Assembly (NCBI GenBank): GCA_002070115.1
Contig: MWCO01000008.1
Coordinates: forward strand, 1-64,000
Source of the DNA: Deltaproteobacteria bacterium ADurb.Bin207
GTDB lineage: Bacteria; Myxococcota_A; Polyangia; Polyangiales; Polyangiaceae
Length of the DNA: 64,000 bases
Direction: 5' to 3'
The position numbers and the translations under genes were made by a program. This document shows positions 9,055 to 17,325 of this stretch, one piece after another (the stretch's first letter is position 1; each line of letters opens with the position of its first letter). The notes below the pieces were generated by a model. That model worked only from the letters and a program-made list of their open reading frames with translations. It made no database searches and had not been told where the DNA came from.

Positions 9055-9860
9055 CCCTGGCCGATCGCGGGTTGCAGCCGCGTGCGCGGTGCGACCGAAG
9101 AGTCGGAAGAGGGGTTGTCGAAAAAGAAGTGCCAAACAAGGCCACCGGCGACACCGGCCAATCCAACTCCCGTCACAATCGCCCCTGTCGTCATCTGCGT
9201 TCGCCCATCGTCCCCGTCGATGCTGGCCTGACGCCCCGCCGGCGTATTGGGACACTTACGGCTGTTTCCACAAACGCTCTCCGCATCCGACACCTTACTG
9301 GAACCACCCGCATAAAGGACGACACCGACGATGGAAATGACGCCGCCCGCACCAACCACAATCCATGGCACAATGGATTTCCCTTCGGAGGACGGTTCCT
9401 TGGTTTCATCGGCACCGTCAGGTTTAGGAGGCGGCTCCGCAACGGCAGGCGGTTTCGATGTGCTATCCATCGCTGCGATCTGCGCTTTCAGGTTCTCGAT
9501 GCGACGTTCGATTTGGGCTCGATTGGGAACGTCCGTGGCTCGCTCGAGATAGACTTCGAGGGCGATTTTGGCTTGCGCCCATTGAGCCTTTTTTTCGTGG
9601 ACACTCGCCAGGTTCAGCAGCAGCGCGTGCGCCGTGCAATCACGCTGGTAGGCGTCTTCCCAGTACATGATGGCCTTGTCATAATCGCCTTCCTGGTAGG
9701 ACCCGAACCCTGCTTTGAACGCGCCTTCCGCGGCCTCTTGATCCGCTTTGGTAGGCGTTTTCGTGCAGACAGGATAAGGCGATTGCGTATCCGCCGATGC
9801 AGACATCGTTTGCAACGCCACTGCGGCGGAAAGCCACCAACTCCATCGACGTATTCCCAT
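9021..9860 (-). CDS. TPR-containing envelope protein with C-terminal membrane hairpin
   Basis: A 279-residue protein with signal peptide MGIRRWSWWLSAAVALQTMSASA, a short TPR block (about 42-115: FKAGFGSYQEGDYDKAIMYW and ALLLNLASVHEKKAQWAQAK), a Pro/Glu-rich linker and two hydrophobic segments (IVVGAGGVISIVGVVLYAGG and TGAIVTGVGLAGVAGGLVW). The last residues are GYTGLSLGGSF. The TPR, two hydrophobic segments and GLSxGGxF-type end recur in the protein at 29325-30443 and loosely at 12798-14426, so this is a local paralogous family. The exact role is unknown; TPRs suggest an envelope scaffold. Its final 34 bp overlap the end of the protease gene on the other strand. Confidence 0.8.
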   Translation of the reverse strand: MGIRRWSWWLSAAVALQTMSASADTQSPYPVCTKTPTKADQEAAEGAFKAGFGSYQEGDYDKAIMYWEDAYQRDCTAHALLLNLASVHEKKAQWAQAKIALEVYLERATDVPNRAQIERRIENLKAQIAAMDSTSKPPAVAEPPPKPDGADETKEPSSEGKSIVPWIVVGAGGVISIVGVVLYAGGSSKVSDAESVCGNSRKCPNTPAGRQASIDGDDGRTQMTTGAIVTGVGLAGVAGGLVWHFFFDNPSSDSSVAPRTRLQPAIGQGYTGLSLGGSF

Positions 9861-9875
9861 TCTCGTTAACCTACC

Positions 9876-10787
9876 TGCCTTCGCCCACAGCAGACCCTAC
9901 GATATGCCAGACTCATGAATCTTTACCACAGAGCGAGCCGAAGTCGCACTACCCAACGTAATCGGACCTCAACATCTACGAACCGAGCGCCATGCCGAAA
10001 AGTCGAATCGGTGGAAACGCCATGTCTACCATGATGCGTTCAACCAGTTTTTCGCTGAACGATTTGGTCCTGTAACATGAAACCCCATTCTGCCATGGCT
10101 CGTGGCGGCATGTTCGGTGATGGTCGCCCTTATCCTCGAACCTGGATTGGGGGGCACAAACGGCAGGACAACCCACGAGTCTGGATGCCGCGAAAAAGCA
10201 CAGGGAACGCGCCCAAGAACCCAATATGCAGCAAAAGTACGAGGAAGCCGCAGCCGCCTTCGCCGCGGCCTATTGCATCCAAGCCTGTGGAGCCTTCCCG
10301 TAGAACGAGGGGTCATGCCACCAAAAACTCGGCAACAATGACAAGGCTTAGGCCACTTTTCGCAAGTACCTCGCCGCTGACCCCGGCGCCCCCTACGCCG
10401 AACAAGTGCGCCATCGCATGCAACGGTTGAAACAGGCCACACAGCCAATCGACGCTGATGCCGGCACCGTCGACGCCGACTCCCCATCATCCATCGTCGA
10501 AGCGGCAGGCCCGGACCTCATGAAGTCGCTGATGATGGTCGAAAGCGAACCGCCAAGCGCTCCCGTATCCGTGTACTACCGAACCGTACCTTTGGCCTCC
10601 CCTTTTCAGTAGGGAAAGGACAACCCGGCTTGGCAGAGGGTCGCCACCGGGCAAACCCCCTTCCACGCCTCTCTCCAGCGCGAACGCTATCACATCGTCT
10701 TGGAGTCGTTTGCGGATTTTAACAATGACTATCCGGATTAGGATATATCGCTACCTCGTTTTTCGGCCTTGCGTTCCCCTGCTCCAA
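9876..10787 (+). pseudogene. Decayed, internally deleted copy of the TPR/PEGA gene at 12798
   Basis: From about 9876 the sequence matches the upstream region and 5' part of the intact gene at 12640-13447 base for base with scattered changes. It then jumps at about 10722-10733 to sequence matching 14255-14325, so about 800 bp of the middle has been lost. The GTG start is altered (CTGTAACATG against CTGTGACACG). A 2-bp loss near 10147 shifts the frame, and an in-frame TAG at 10610-10612 replaces the Tyr codon at 13337. Copy A also carries about 40 extra bp upstream (about 9900-9940). The copy ends at about 10787 against an IS91-type transposase remnant. It cannot make the full protein. Confidence 0.88.
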
Positions 10788-10936
10788 ACGAAAGCCCAAG
10801 GCCGTCAAGGATTTTGGTGATTGCATCCCTCGGTGATGCTGGCAATGACACGAGGTCTCCCGCCGCAGCGCAGACATTGCAGCGAAACCACGTCGAACAC
10901 TCGGCGAAGAAGCGTCGCCCAGTCCACGTACGTCCC
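10780..10936 (-). pseudogene. IS91-type transposase remnant (C-terminal zinc segment)
   Basis: The minus strand reads YVDWATLLRRVFDVVSLQCL then RCGGRPRVIASIT, followed after a frameshift by AITKILDGLGLSF. This matches the usual end of IS91-type transposases: W-A-x-LL-x-R-V-F, C-x-RCGGR-x-R-V-I-A-x-I, then I-L-x-x-LGL. The frameshift near 10832 and missing upstream parts make it non-functional. It abuts the decayed TPR/PEGA copy exactly where that homology stops, suggesting insertion or one-ended transposition created the junction. A different piece of the same family lies at 243-527. Confidence 0.75.
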
Positions 10937-11021
10937 TGCGGCGGCCACGGCCCTGCGATAGCTTCGATGCGCTTGGGGCTCCGCGGCATCAGACGAGGTT
11001 TCAGACAAGCCTGCCCACGTG

Positions 11022-11200
11022 TTTGGTTGCCATCGCGAGCAATGTCTCGAGCCAGGCTTGCACCACCCAAACCCGTATGGGGTTCTCGGGCTGGTGACAT
11101 GCATATCGCTTGCAAAGGCGGGGGTGTCAGGGAACCATATTGGATGCAGGACGAGCCATGGCCCCAAAGCTGTGGAGAAGGGTGTGTCAGGTTCGGTATG
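11022..11200. repeat. Diverged non-coding repeat, copy 1
   Basis: Shares with 12464-12640 a collinear series of blocks: CTCGAGCCA-GCTTGCA, TTCTCGGGCTGGTGAC, TATCGCTTGC-AAGGCGGGG and GGGCCATGG-type sequence. The copies differ by many substitutions. Neither copy keeps a convincing frame, although the minus strand of both reads a similar degenerate peptide (ASLARD...). Probably a remnant of the mobile element whose transposase tail lies at 10780-10936. Confidence 0.6.
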
Positions 11201-11549
11201 TCGTGATTTTGGGTGGTTGGGTACATTGTGGCGTGGCAGCGCGCCAGGGAGATCGCGCCGTTGAAGGCGTTGTGAGAGACGTAACGACCTGAAATCATTT
11301 ATAAAATACGCAGATTGCGCCGCAAGGGTTATCGGAGGAGTTGCAGAGGCTGGAGAAACAGTTTTATGGAATAATAGGGTTTGTGATTCAGTTCGAGAAT
11401 AGTTAGGAGATGCGGATTTCAGAGAGTTGCCGATTAGAATATTGATTAAATTGAAATCTCAGGATAAAATGAAGCGGAAGCGAATTTTTGGATAGAAAGT
11501 AAAACAAATAATCGGTTTGATAATTATTATAATAATTTGTTTTGTAGTC

Positions 11550-11579
11550 TTGACAATACTAATTAATCAGCAATTCTAT
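11550..11579 (+). promoter_or_regulatory. Possible promoter of the AT-rich small gene
   Basis: TTGACA (11550-11555, perfect -35) followed after 18 bp by TTCTAT (11574-11579; 3/6 match) stands 27 bp before the ATG at 11607. An alternative -10 is TATCAT at 11577-11582 with a longer spacer. A purine-rich site (GAGAGG) lies about 10 bases before the ATG. Confidence 0.35.
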
Positions 11580-11606
11580 CATTAACTACACCACGAGAGG
11601 TTAGCC

Positions 11607-11966
11607 ATGTCAGAAGAAAAGATGTCTAAGCAAGAACTAGCTTATGCAAAATTTGTAGAATATTTTTGTAAAGCTGGTATTAGCCATATCGTTGGCGCTA
11701 TGCGTCTGTATGACACGATGAGAAGGAAGTATGATAAAGATATTTATTTTCACACTTCGCTTTCTGCTAAAAAATTAAGTGATGAAGACGCGGAATTGGT
11801 GATAAAGGTTATCGACGAGGAAATGCTGAGTACTGAATCTTTAATGGAACTCTTGCGCCAAATGCTTGATTCTTATGACAAATCTGATGACAAATCTGAT
11901 GACAAATCTGATGACAAATCTGATGACAAATCTGATGACAAATCTGATGATAAGCGACTAGGCTGA
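11607..11966 (+). CDS. Small hypothetical protein with six DKSD repeats, AT-rich
   Basis: A 119-residue cytoplasmic protein with no signal peptide or membrane segment. Residues 1-90 look folded and helical (MSKQELAYAKFVEYFCKAGI; LSDEDAELVIKVIDEEMLST). Residues 91-114 are six copies of Asp-Lys-Ser-Asp, encoded by six perfect tandem copies of GACAAATCTGAT (11877-11948), followed by DKRLG. The gene and its surroundings are much more AT-rich than the rest of the window and use AT-ending codons, which points to horizontal transfer. A GAGAGG ribosome site precedes the ATG. No family was recognised. A perfect 12-bp repeat is prone to slippage in steps of four residues, so tail length may vary between strains. 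Confidence 0.75.
   Translation: MSEEKMSKQELAYAKFVEYFCKAGISHIVGAMRLYDTMRRKYDKDIYFHTSLSAKKLSDEDAELVIKVIDEEMLSTESLMELLRQMLDSYDKSDDKSDDKSDDKSDDKSDDKSDDKRLG
11877..11948 (+). repeat. 12-bp perfect tandem repeat, six copies
   Basis: GACAAATCTGAT occurs six times head to tail inside the small gene, in frame, encoding DKSD each time. It is not a CRISPR because there are no spacers. Copies are identical at DNA level, implying recent expansion. Confidence 0.95.
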
Positions 11967-12463
11967 CCGCTCTCAAGGGGCGTTTGTATTTGATTTTCAT
12001 GTGATATATTTGATGAATTGTGATTTCTTGGAATATTCGACGGTTAAATACCGAGCAATATCAAAATGAACTTGCCACAAGAATGAGTGTTATTGTTGCT
12101 AGATCAGATAGGAAAGATGGGTGAATTTTAATTTGATGAAGAACGAGTAAGCATAAGCGTAAATTCTGAAATAGCCAAATGAGAATTAGAATTTATTTTT
12201 GAGAAAGATACATTACTGGTATAAAAAGAGAGCAAAGGTTCGGGGCGACAGGAAATTCGAACGCCTCTGGCGAATCAACTCGAACCTCAACGACCTCAGC
12301 CGCCAACGCGATCACGCACAGAGCACAAAACCACCAGCCATGACTGGTGCAAAGGGGATCTCGAGACCAACCAAAGCGTCGCCGCCTTGGCCCGCCGCGG
12401 ACGACCCCCACTGCCCTGCACGGCCAGCAGCTAGGCCACGAACAAATGTATCTATGCTTCGCT
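11967..12463. other. AT-rich non-coding stretch grading into GC-rich debris
   Basis: 11967-12240 is AT-rich with no frame worth calling. The transition back to normal composition (12254-12303) carries the same GAACGCCTC...CTCAACGACCTCAGCC motif seen at 205-246. 12304-12463 is GC-rich without a recognised gene. Open frames here (for example 12199-12615) lack ribosome sites and family resemblance. Confidence 0.45.
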
Positions 12464-12640
12464 TACCATCGCAAGCAACGTCTCGAGCCAAGCTTGCATC
12501 ACCTGAACCAGTACGGAGTTCTCGGGCTGGTGACGAACGTATCGCTTGCGAAGGCGGGGTGGTTCGGGGATCCCATGGAAAAAGGATGGGCCATGGCTCC
12601 GAAGCCATGGCGTAGCTTGTGCCACGTTCGGCACGCTGCC
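12464..12640. repeat. Diverged non-coding repeat, copy 2, with hairpin
   Basis: Diverged second copy of the 11022-11200 segment. Near its right end it contains a perfect hairpin: GCCATGGC (12590-12597), loop TCCGAA, GCCATGGC (12604-12611). It is followed directly by the upstream region of the intact TPR/PEGA gene. That upstream region (from about 12640) is itself the sequence duplicated at 9876. Confidence 0.6.
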
Positions 12641-12797
12641 TTCGCCCGCGGCGGACCCTAGAGCCAAAGTCGCATGACCCAACGTAATCGGACCTCAACA
12701 TCTACGAACCGAGCGCCATGCCGAAAAGTCGAATCGGTGGGAACGTCATGTCTGCTATGATGCGCTCAAACAGTTATTCGCTGAAGGATTACGTCCT

Positions 12798-14426
12798 GTG
12801 ACACGAACCCCCATTCTGCCATGGCTCGTGGCGGCATGTTCGGTGATGGTCGCCCTTATGCTCGAACCTCGAGTCGGGGTGGCACAAACGGCGAGCCAAC
12901 CCACGAGTCTGGATGCCGCGAAAAAACAGATGGAACGCGGCCAAGAACTATATATGCAGCAAAAGTATGAGGAAGCCGCGGCTGCCTTCGCCGCGGCCTA
13001 TACCATCCAACCCTATGGAGCCTTCCTGTACAACGAGGGGGTATGCCACCAAAAAATCGGCAACAACGATAAGGCTTTGGCCATTTTTCGCAAATACCTC
13101 GCCGCTGACCCCGGCGCTCCCGACGCCGAACAAGTGCGCCATCGCATTCAACGGTTGGAACAGGCCACACAGCCCCTCGACGCCGATGCCGGCCCTGTCG
13201 ACGCCGACTCCCCATCATCCATCGTCGAAGAGGCAGGCCCGGACCTCATGAAGTCGCTGGTGATGATCGAAAGCGAACCGCCAAGCGCTCCCGTATCCGT
13301 ATACTACCGGACCGTACCTTCGGCCTCCCCTTTTCAGTATGGACAGGACAACCCGGGTTGGCAGAGGGTCGCCACCGGGCAAACCCCCTTCCACGCCTCT
13401 CTCCAGCTCGGGCGCTACCACATTGTCTTGGAGCCGTTCGCGGATTTCCAAAAAAGTGAAACCGATATCGATGTCGCCGAAGGCCACGTCCACCAATTCA
13501 AAGCAAATCTCCAACAAGGTGAATTCTTAGCCTTTTTGCGAGTGACGACCCCCATGCCGGGCGCGCGCATTTATGTCGATGACCCCCCTCCTCATAAAAA
13601 ACCGCCGTGGGGACGAACCCCCCATGAAGGCTTGATCGGCGTGGGCGACCATACAATCTGGATCGTAAAAAATGGGTTCGAAACCGCCTCCCGCGCCTTC
13701 TCCGTCAAGCACGGTGAAGAACGCGAAGAACTCGTCGAGTTGATTCGAGGCTCCAAAGGCACACTTCACATCAGCGGCAATGCATCCCCCATCCATGTGT
13801 CGGTCGATGGTATCCCCGTCGGGACTTTCCACCCCAACTCGGCAATCACCATCGAACTTCCAGCGGGGAAACACGAAATCACAGCCACCGCCGACGACCG
13901 TAAAGATCTCGTCGGGCAGGTAGATGTCCCCCGAGGACAAGTCGTACCCATCGATCTCGTCATGGTCCCCACCACGCCTCGCGGCGCCGCTTGGACACAA
14001 GCCATCGTCTCCGCGGTCTTCGTCGGAGGCGGCATCGCTCTCAAAGTCCAATCCGACATCGTCTACGACGACATCCATACCGCCAAGACGAACGGTTCGC
14101 TGACGGAAAGCGACGAACGGTACACGAAAGGAAAAATCTACGCGTATGGGTCTGCTGCCTGTTTTGGGGTTGGCGGAACCCTTGCGCTGTTATCCACGTA
14201 CAACTTCATCAAAGACCCAACTCCCTCCTCGGCCATTCGAGTGGGCGTGCCCCACGACTATCCGGATTCGGATACTGCGCCACCTCGCCTTTCGGCCCCG
14301 CGTTCCCCTGCTCCAGCGGGAAAAACGGCACCACGAACGACAAGCCCTGTGGCCCCCCCTGCCCTCGCCATCGTGCCTTCGTATCCATGGCAGGGTGTCG
14401 GACTCATGCTCCAAGGGAGGTTCTGA
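12798..14426 (+). CDS. TPR/PEGA-domain envelope protein
   Basis: A 542-residue protein starting at GTG 12798. The signal peptide reads TRTPILPWLVAACSVMVALM with cleavage near AQTASQ. A TPR block (about 38-118: ELYMQQKYEEAAAAFAAAYT; LYNEGVCHQKIGNNDKALAI) is followed by three beta-rich PEGA-like modules (about 155-240, 245-310, 315-385; the last begins GTLHISGNASPIHVSVDGIP). A hydrophobic pair (about 394-412 and 440-458) and a Pro/Ala-rich tail end in GVGLMLQGRF. PEGA domains usually bind cell-surface or envelope partners; the specific role is unknown. Its TGA overlaps the ATG of the next gene by one base. It is the intact parent of the decayed copy at 9876-10787. Confidence 0.85.
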   Translation: MTRTPILPWLVAACSVMVALMLEPRVGVAQTASQPTSLDAAKKQMERGQELYMQQKYEEAAAAFAAAYTIQPYGAFLYNEGVCHQKIGNNDKALAIFRKYLAADPGAPDAEQVRHRIQRLEQATQPLDADAGPVDADSPSSIVEEAGPDLMKSLVMIESEPPSAPVSVYYRTVPSASPFQYGQDNPGWQRVATGQTPFHASLQLGRYHIVLEPFADFQKSETDIDVAEGHVHQFKANLQQGEFLAFLRVTTPMPGARIYVDDPPPHKKPPWGRTPHEGLIGVGDHTIWIVKNGFETASRAFSVKHGEEREELVELIRGSKGTLHISGNASPIHVSVDGIPVGTFHPNSAITIELPAGKHEITATADDRKDLVGQVDVPRGQVVPIDLVMVPTTPRGAAWTQAIVSAVFVGGGIALKVQSDIVYDDIHTAKTNGSLTESDERYTKGKIYAYGSAACFGVGGTLALLSTYNFIKDPTPSSAIRVGVPHDYPDSDTAPPRLSAPRSPAPAGKTAPRTTSPVAPPALAIVPSYPWQGVGLMLQGRF

Positions 14427-15877
14427 TGTTCCGACAAGCGCTGCCCCTGCTCCTCATCACCACCTGTACGAGTTGCTCGTGGTGGTCGCGCTTCGACGAT
14501 CTCAAAGATCATCCTCCGGTCGTTGAAATGGAAAACCCTGGAGGAATCGTGGGATTCGGAACTACGATGGCTACCGTAACCACCGAGGTGGGAACGCATC
14601 TTTTGGTGCTGGGCGAACCCAATGTGTCGCCAAAAGGCGCAACATACCGAATCACCAACGACACGCCCGCCACGACACCCAATGCTTCCGGTTTCTGTCC
14701 AACCGGTCGATGTCTATTCGGCAGCACGCCCGCCGCGTTGCAAACGATGCTCATCGACGGTCAACCGCATGAGGCTTGTTTTCTTTTGGGCGTCGGCGAC
14801 CGTGACGATACTCTCGGATTGCTCGGTCATTGCAGCGATGGTCTTGATTTCGTATTGCCGGTTCCCGGTCGTGATGAAGCTCACCCGACCGTGAAATCTC
14901 CTCGAGATGTCATTGCGGAAGACTTGGCGTTGCAGTCTCTCGATAAGCTACTGATCGGTGACTTCAAAATCGCCGCCTCGAAGGATGACGTCCCACTCAT
15001 CGCCGCTGCCACGAGACATCTGGGAGCAGCATGGTTCTATGCTCCAGCCACGACCGTTCCCATCTTGCTGTCGCCCGTGGCCGCACCAGGTCTTCCCCTC
15101 GAAGACCCATTCCTTACTTTCGGTGACACGTTTGGTAGCGAAGTGGCGGTCGTCAAACTATCCGAAGGTGGATACCTTCTTGCCATCGCTTCACCTCACG
15201 GTATTGGCAATGATACCCAAGGACGCGTCTGGCTGTACCGCATCGTGGAGGGAAAAGTCGTTCACGATGGTCCCCATCCCGATGTTCCCGCCCCGATGAG
15301 CTGCCTGCCCGGATTTCGTCACAACTTCGGTATCCACATGCGTTCCGGGAAGCTTTTCGAGGGTTCGTCCGAACAGCTTTTCATTTCCGACGGCGTCACC
15401 ATCAGCATTTATGACGCTGATGACCTGGCCAAGTACCCGCCATCGGTGGATTGCAGTGGGGCACCTCTCGGCTCCACCGGCTTCATCACCGGTGTCAATT
15501 GCGTCGAAACCGCTTCTGTCTCCGGATGTTCGAGAATCACCAACGAGTTCGGACGTGCCTTGGCGATTGCGGATGTCAATGGTGATGGCTCCAAGGAATT
15601 GGTGATCGGGGTTCCTACCCTTGACGTGGATGGGACCAACACCGCGGGAGCTGCGCTCGTGTACCATGTCGATCCGGAAGGCAAACAAACCCGTTTGCTC
15701 GAAACTCGAATCATATCCTCGAGAGACTCTGGCGATGGTTTGGGTAGCTCCGTAGCCGCGATGCGCATCGGCTCCCGCGATGTCGTCGTGGCAGGCGCTC
15801 CCGGTCTAGGCTCGTTTTTCATCTTTTTCTGCTCCACCACGGGCGGCGCTGGTCATGACTCCTCACGCTGCGAATAA
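14426..15877 (+). CDS. FG-GAP repeat outer-membrane lipoprotein
   Basis: A 483-residue protein. The start is ATG 14426, set by the ribosome site AAGGGAGG and by the lipoprotein signal MFRQALPLLLITTCTSC. The open frame extends upstream to 13991, but that part is the out-of-frame shadow of the preceding gene. FG-GAP (integrin beta-propeller-like) repeats are visible: FGTTMATVTTEVGTHLLVLG near the N-terminus, FGRALAIADVNGDGSKELVI in the calcium-binding DVNGDG style, and GDGLGSSVAAMRIGSRDVVV near the end. Probably a surface-exposed propeller. It overlaps the TPR/PEGA gene by one base and is followed after 14 bp by a regulator gene, so the cassette appears co-transcribed. Ligand unknown. Confidence 0.85.
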   Translation: MFRQALPLLLITTCTSCSWWSRFDDLKDHPPVVEMENPGGIVGFGTTMATVTTEVGTHLLVLGEPNVSPKGATYRITNDTPATTPNASGFCPTGRCLFGSTPAALQTMLIDGQPHEACFLLGVGDRDDTLGLLGHCSDGLDFVLPVPGRDEAHPTVKSPRDVIAEDLALQSLDKLLIGDFKIAASKDDVPLIAAATRHLGAAWFYAPATTVPILLSPVAAPGLPLEDPFLTFGDTFGSEVAVVKLSEGGYLLAIASPHGIGNDTQGRVWLYRIVEGKVVHDGPHPDVPAPMSCLPGFRHNFGIHMRSGKLFEGSSEQLFISDGVTISIYDADDLAKYPPSVDCSGAPLGSTGFITGVNCVETASVSGCSRITNEFGRALAIADVNGDGSKELVIGVPTLDVDGTNTAGAALVYHVDPEGKQTRLLETRIISSRDSGDGLGSSVAAMRIGSRDVVVAGAPGLGSFFIFFCSTTGGAGHDSSRCE

Positions 15878-15891
15878 CCCTGCCAGGTGAT

Positions 15892-17325
15892 ATGATGCTG
15901 CCATCCAAAGACCAAGTCCTGGTCGTCGATGACGAAGCCAACATCCGTCGCGTCCTGTCTGCCCAACTCGCGCGCGAAGGCTATGAAGTGCATACGGCGG
16001 AAGACGGTGAGCGGGCGCTTGCCATCCTTCGCGAACACCATATCGACCTGGTGATCACCGATCTGCGTATGCCCAAAATGGATGGAATGGCCCTTTTGCG
16101 TCATGCCATCGAAATCGATCCGGACCTGCCAGTGGTGATGCTCACCGCGCACGGAACCGTCGACAATGCGGTCGAAGCTTTGAAAACCGGAGCCTTCGAC
16201 TACATCACCAAACCTTTCGACCAAACCGAACTGCGCGCCATCGTCGCCAAAGGATTGCGTACACGAAACCTCGCCAATGCCGAGCTTGGGCTGGATGCCA
16301 GGGCGCATGTGGAAGGTGCCAAATTCGGGATCATCGGTGACAGCAAGCCGCTTCAAGAAATGTACTCGGTCATCGAACGGGTGGCCGATACGCCGACCAC
16401 CGTGCTCATCACCGGCGAAAGTGGAACAGGAAAAGAACTCGTGGCTCGCGCGCTGCATGAAAATTCCTCTCGCCGTGACAAACCGTTCATCAAAGTCAAT
16501 TGCGCCGCCATTCCGAAAGACCTGATGGAATCGGAGCTTTTCGGGTATGAACGCGGCGCATTCACCGGCGCGGTCAACGCAAAGCCTGGACGATTCGAAC
16601 TCGCGAGCACGGGAACCCTATTTCTCGACGAAATCGGAGAAATTCCCATCGAAATGCAAGTGAAACTCCTGCGCGTTCTACAAGAAAGCGAGTTCGAACG
16701 CGTCGGCGGAATCAAAACCATTCAAGTCGACGTTCGCCTCGTCGCTTCCACCAACCGGGACTTGAAAAAGGAAATCGCCGCCGGTGCATTCCGCGAAGAC
16801 CTTTTTTATCGCCTCAACGTCGTGCCCATCGAACTTCCCTCCTTGCGACATCGTCGTGAGGACATTCCCCTGTTGACCCAACACTTCATCCAGAAATTCA
16901 ACGAACGGCTCAACAAATCCGTGGCGGGAGTCGAAAAAGAATCCCTCGAATTGCTTCGACAATACAGTTGGCCAGGCAACATCCGGGAACTCGAAAACGT
17001 CATCGAACGAGCCGTCTTGTTCTGTGATGGCACCAACATCACTCCCGCGGATCTATCCCCCGAAGTGCGAGAAACACAAACCCCATCCTGCCCACCCGTC
17101 GTGTCAGTCTCCATCGAAGACGCCGTCTTGTCGAGCGATGGACTCAAAGAACAAGTGCGGGCCGCACGAACACGCGTGGAACGGGAACTCATCGTTCGAG
17201 CCCTCGAACAAACCGCCTACAATGTCACGCATGCAGCCCGAATTCTCAAAATCTCTCGAAAAGGGCTCCAACTCAAAATGAAAGAACTCGGTCTCCGGGA
17301 TCGAGAGGAGAAACCAGACGCGTGA
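15892..17325 (+). CDS. NtrC-family sigma-54-dependent response regulator
   Basis: A 477-residue protein with the full three-domain layout. The receiver (about 8-120) has the acid pair Asp13-Asp14, phospho-acceptor Asp57 in VITDLRMPKMDG and the KP motif in YITKPFD. The AAA+ sigma-54 interaction domain (about 145-375) has Walker A GESGTGKE (175-182), the sigma-54 contact loop GAFTGA (222-227) and FYRLNVVPIELPSLRHRRED. The C-terminal Fis-type HTH reads NVTHAARILKISRKGLQLKM. It should activate sigma-54 promoters in response to a histidine kinase, which is not encoded in this window. Its stop overlaps the GTG start of the next gene by 4 bp. Confidence 0.96.
   Translation: MMLPSKDQVLVVDDEANIRRVLSAQLAREGYEVHTAEDGERALAILREHHIDLVITDLRMPKMDGMALLRHAIEIDPDLPVVMLTAHGTVDNAVEALKTGAFDYITKPFDQTELRAIVAKGLRTRNLANAELGLDARAHVEGAKFGIIGDSKPLQEMYSVIERVADTPTTVLITGESGTGKELVARALHENSSRRDKPFIKVNCAAIPKDLMESELFGYERGAFTGAVNAKPGRFELASTGTLFLDEIGEIPIEMQVKLLRVLQESEFERVGGIKTIQVDVRLVASTNRDLKKEIAAGAFREDLFYRLNVVPIELPSLRHRREDIPLLTQHFIQKFNERLNKSVAGVEKESLELLRQYSWPGNIRELENVIERAVLFCDGTNITPADLSPEVRETQTPSCPPVVSVSIEDAVLSSDGLKEQVRAARTRVERELIVRALEQTAYNVTHAARILKISRKGLQLKMKELGLRDREEKPDA

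Larger units (their letters stand above)
10937..11606. other. Gene-poor stretch: transposon-related debris, then AT-rich DNA
   Basis: 10937-11300 is GC-rich and continues the mobile-element debris. Its part 11022-11200 recurs in diverged form at 12464-12640. From about 11300 to 11606 the DNA turns AT-rich. A frame at 11265-11399 (RNDLKSFIKYADCAARVIGG...) runs into a stop and resumes after it (LGDADFRELPIRILIKLKSQ), which may be the remains of an AT-rich gene. It has no recognisable start and no family was recognised. A consensus TTGACA at 11550 precedes the small gene at 11607. Confidence 0.4.

Noticed and set aside
9941-10072. Shared sequence upstream of both TPR/PEGA copies as a mobile-element end
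   Set aside because: It is continuous with the gene copy, so it is simply part of the same duplication.
11877-11948. CRISPR array
   Set aside because: Perfect 12-bp tandem units with no spacers, inside a coding frame.
12590-12611. Integron attC-type site or terminator (GCCATGGC hairpin)
   Set aside because: No integron core sequences or integrase, and no T-run after the stem; kept only as a hairpin note.
12199-12701. Open frames on both strands over the 12.2-12.7 kb region as genes
   Set aside because: No family resemblance, no ribosome sites and overlap with duplicated non-coding sequence and the upstream region of the TPR/PEGA gene.
13991-14425. N-terminal extension of the FG-GAP lipoprotein
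   Set aside because: This open frame is out of frame inside the TPR/PEGA gene and would bury a clear lipoprotein signal and ribosome site at 14426.
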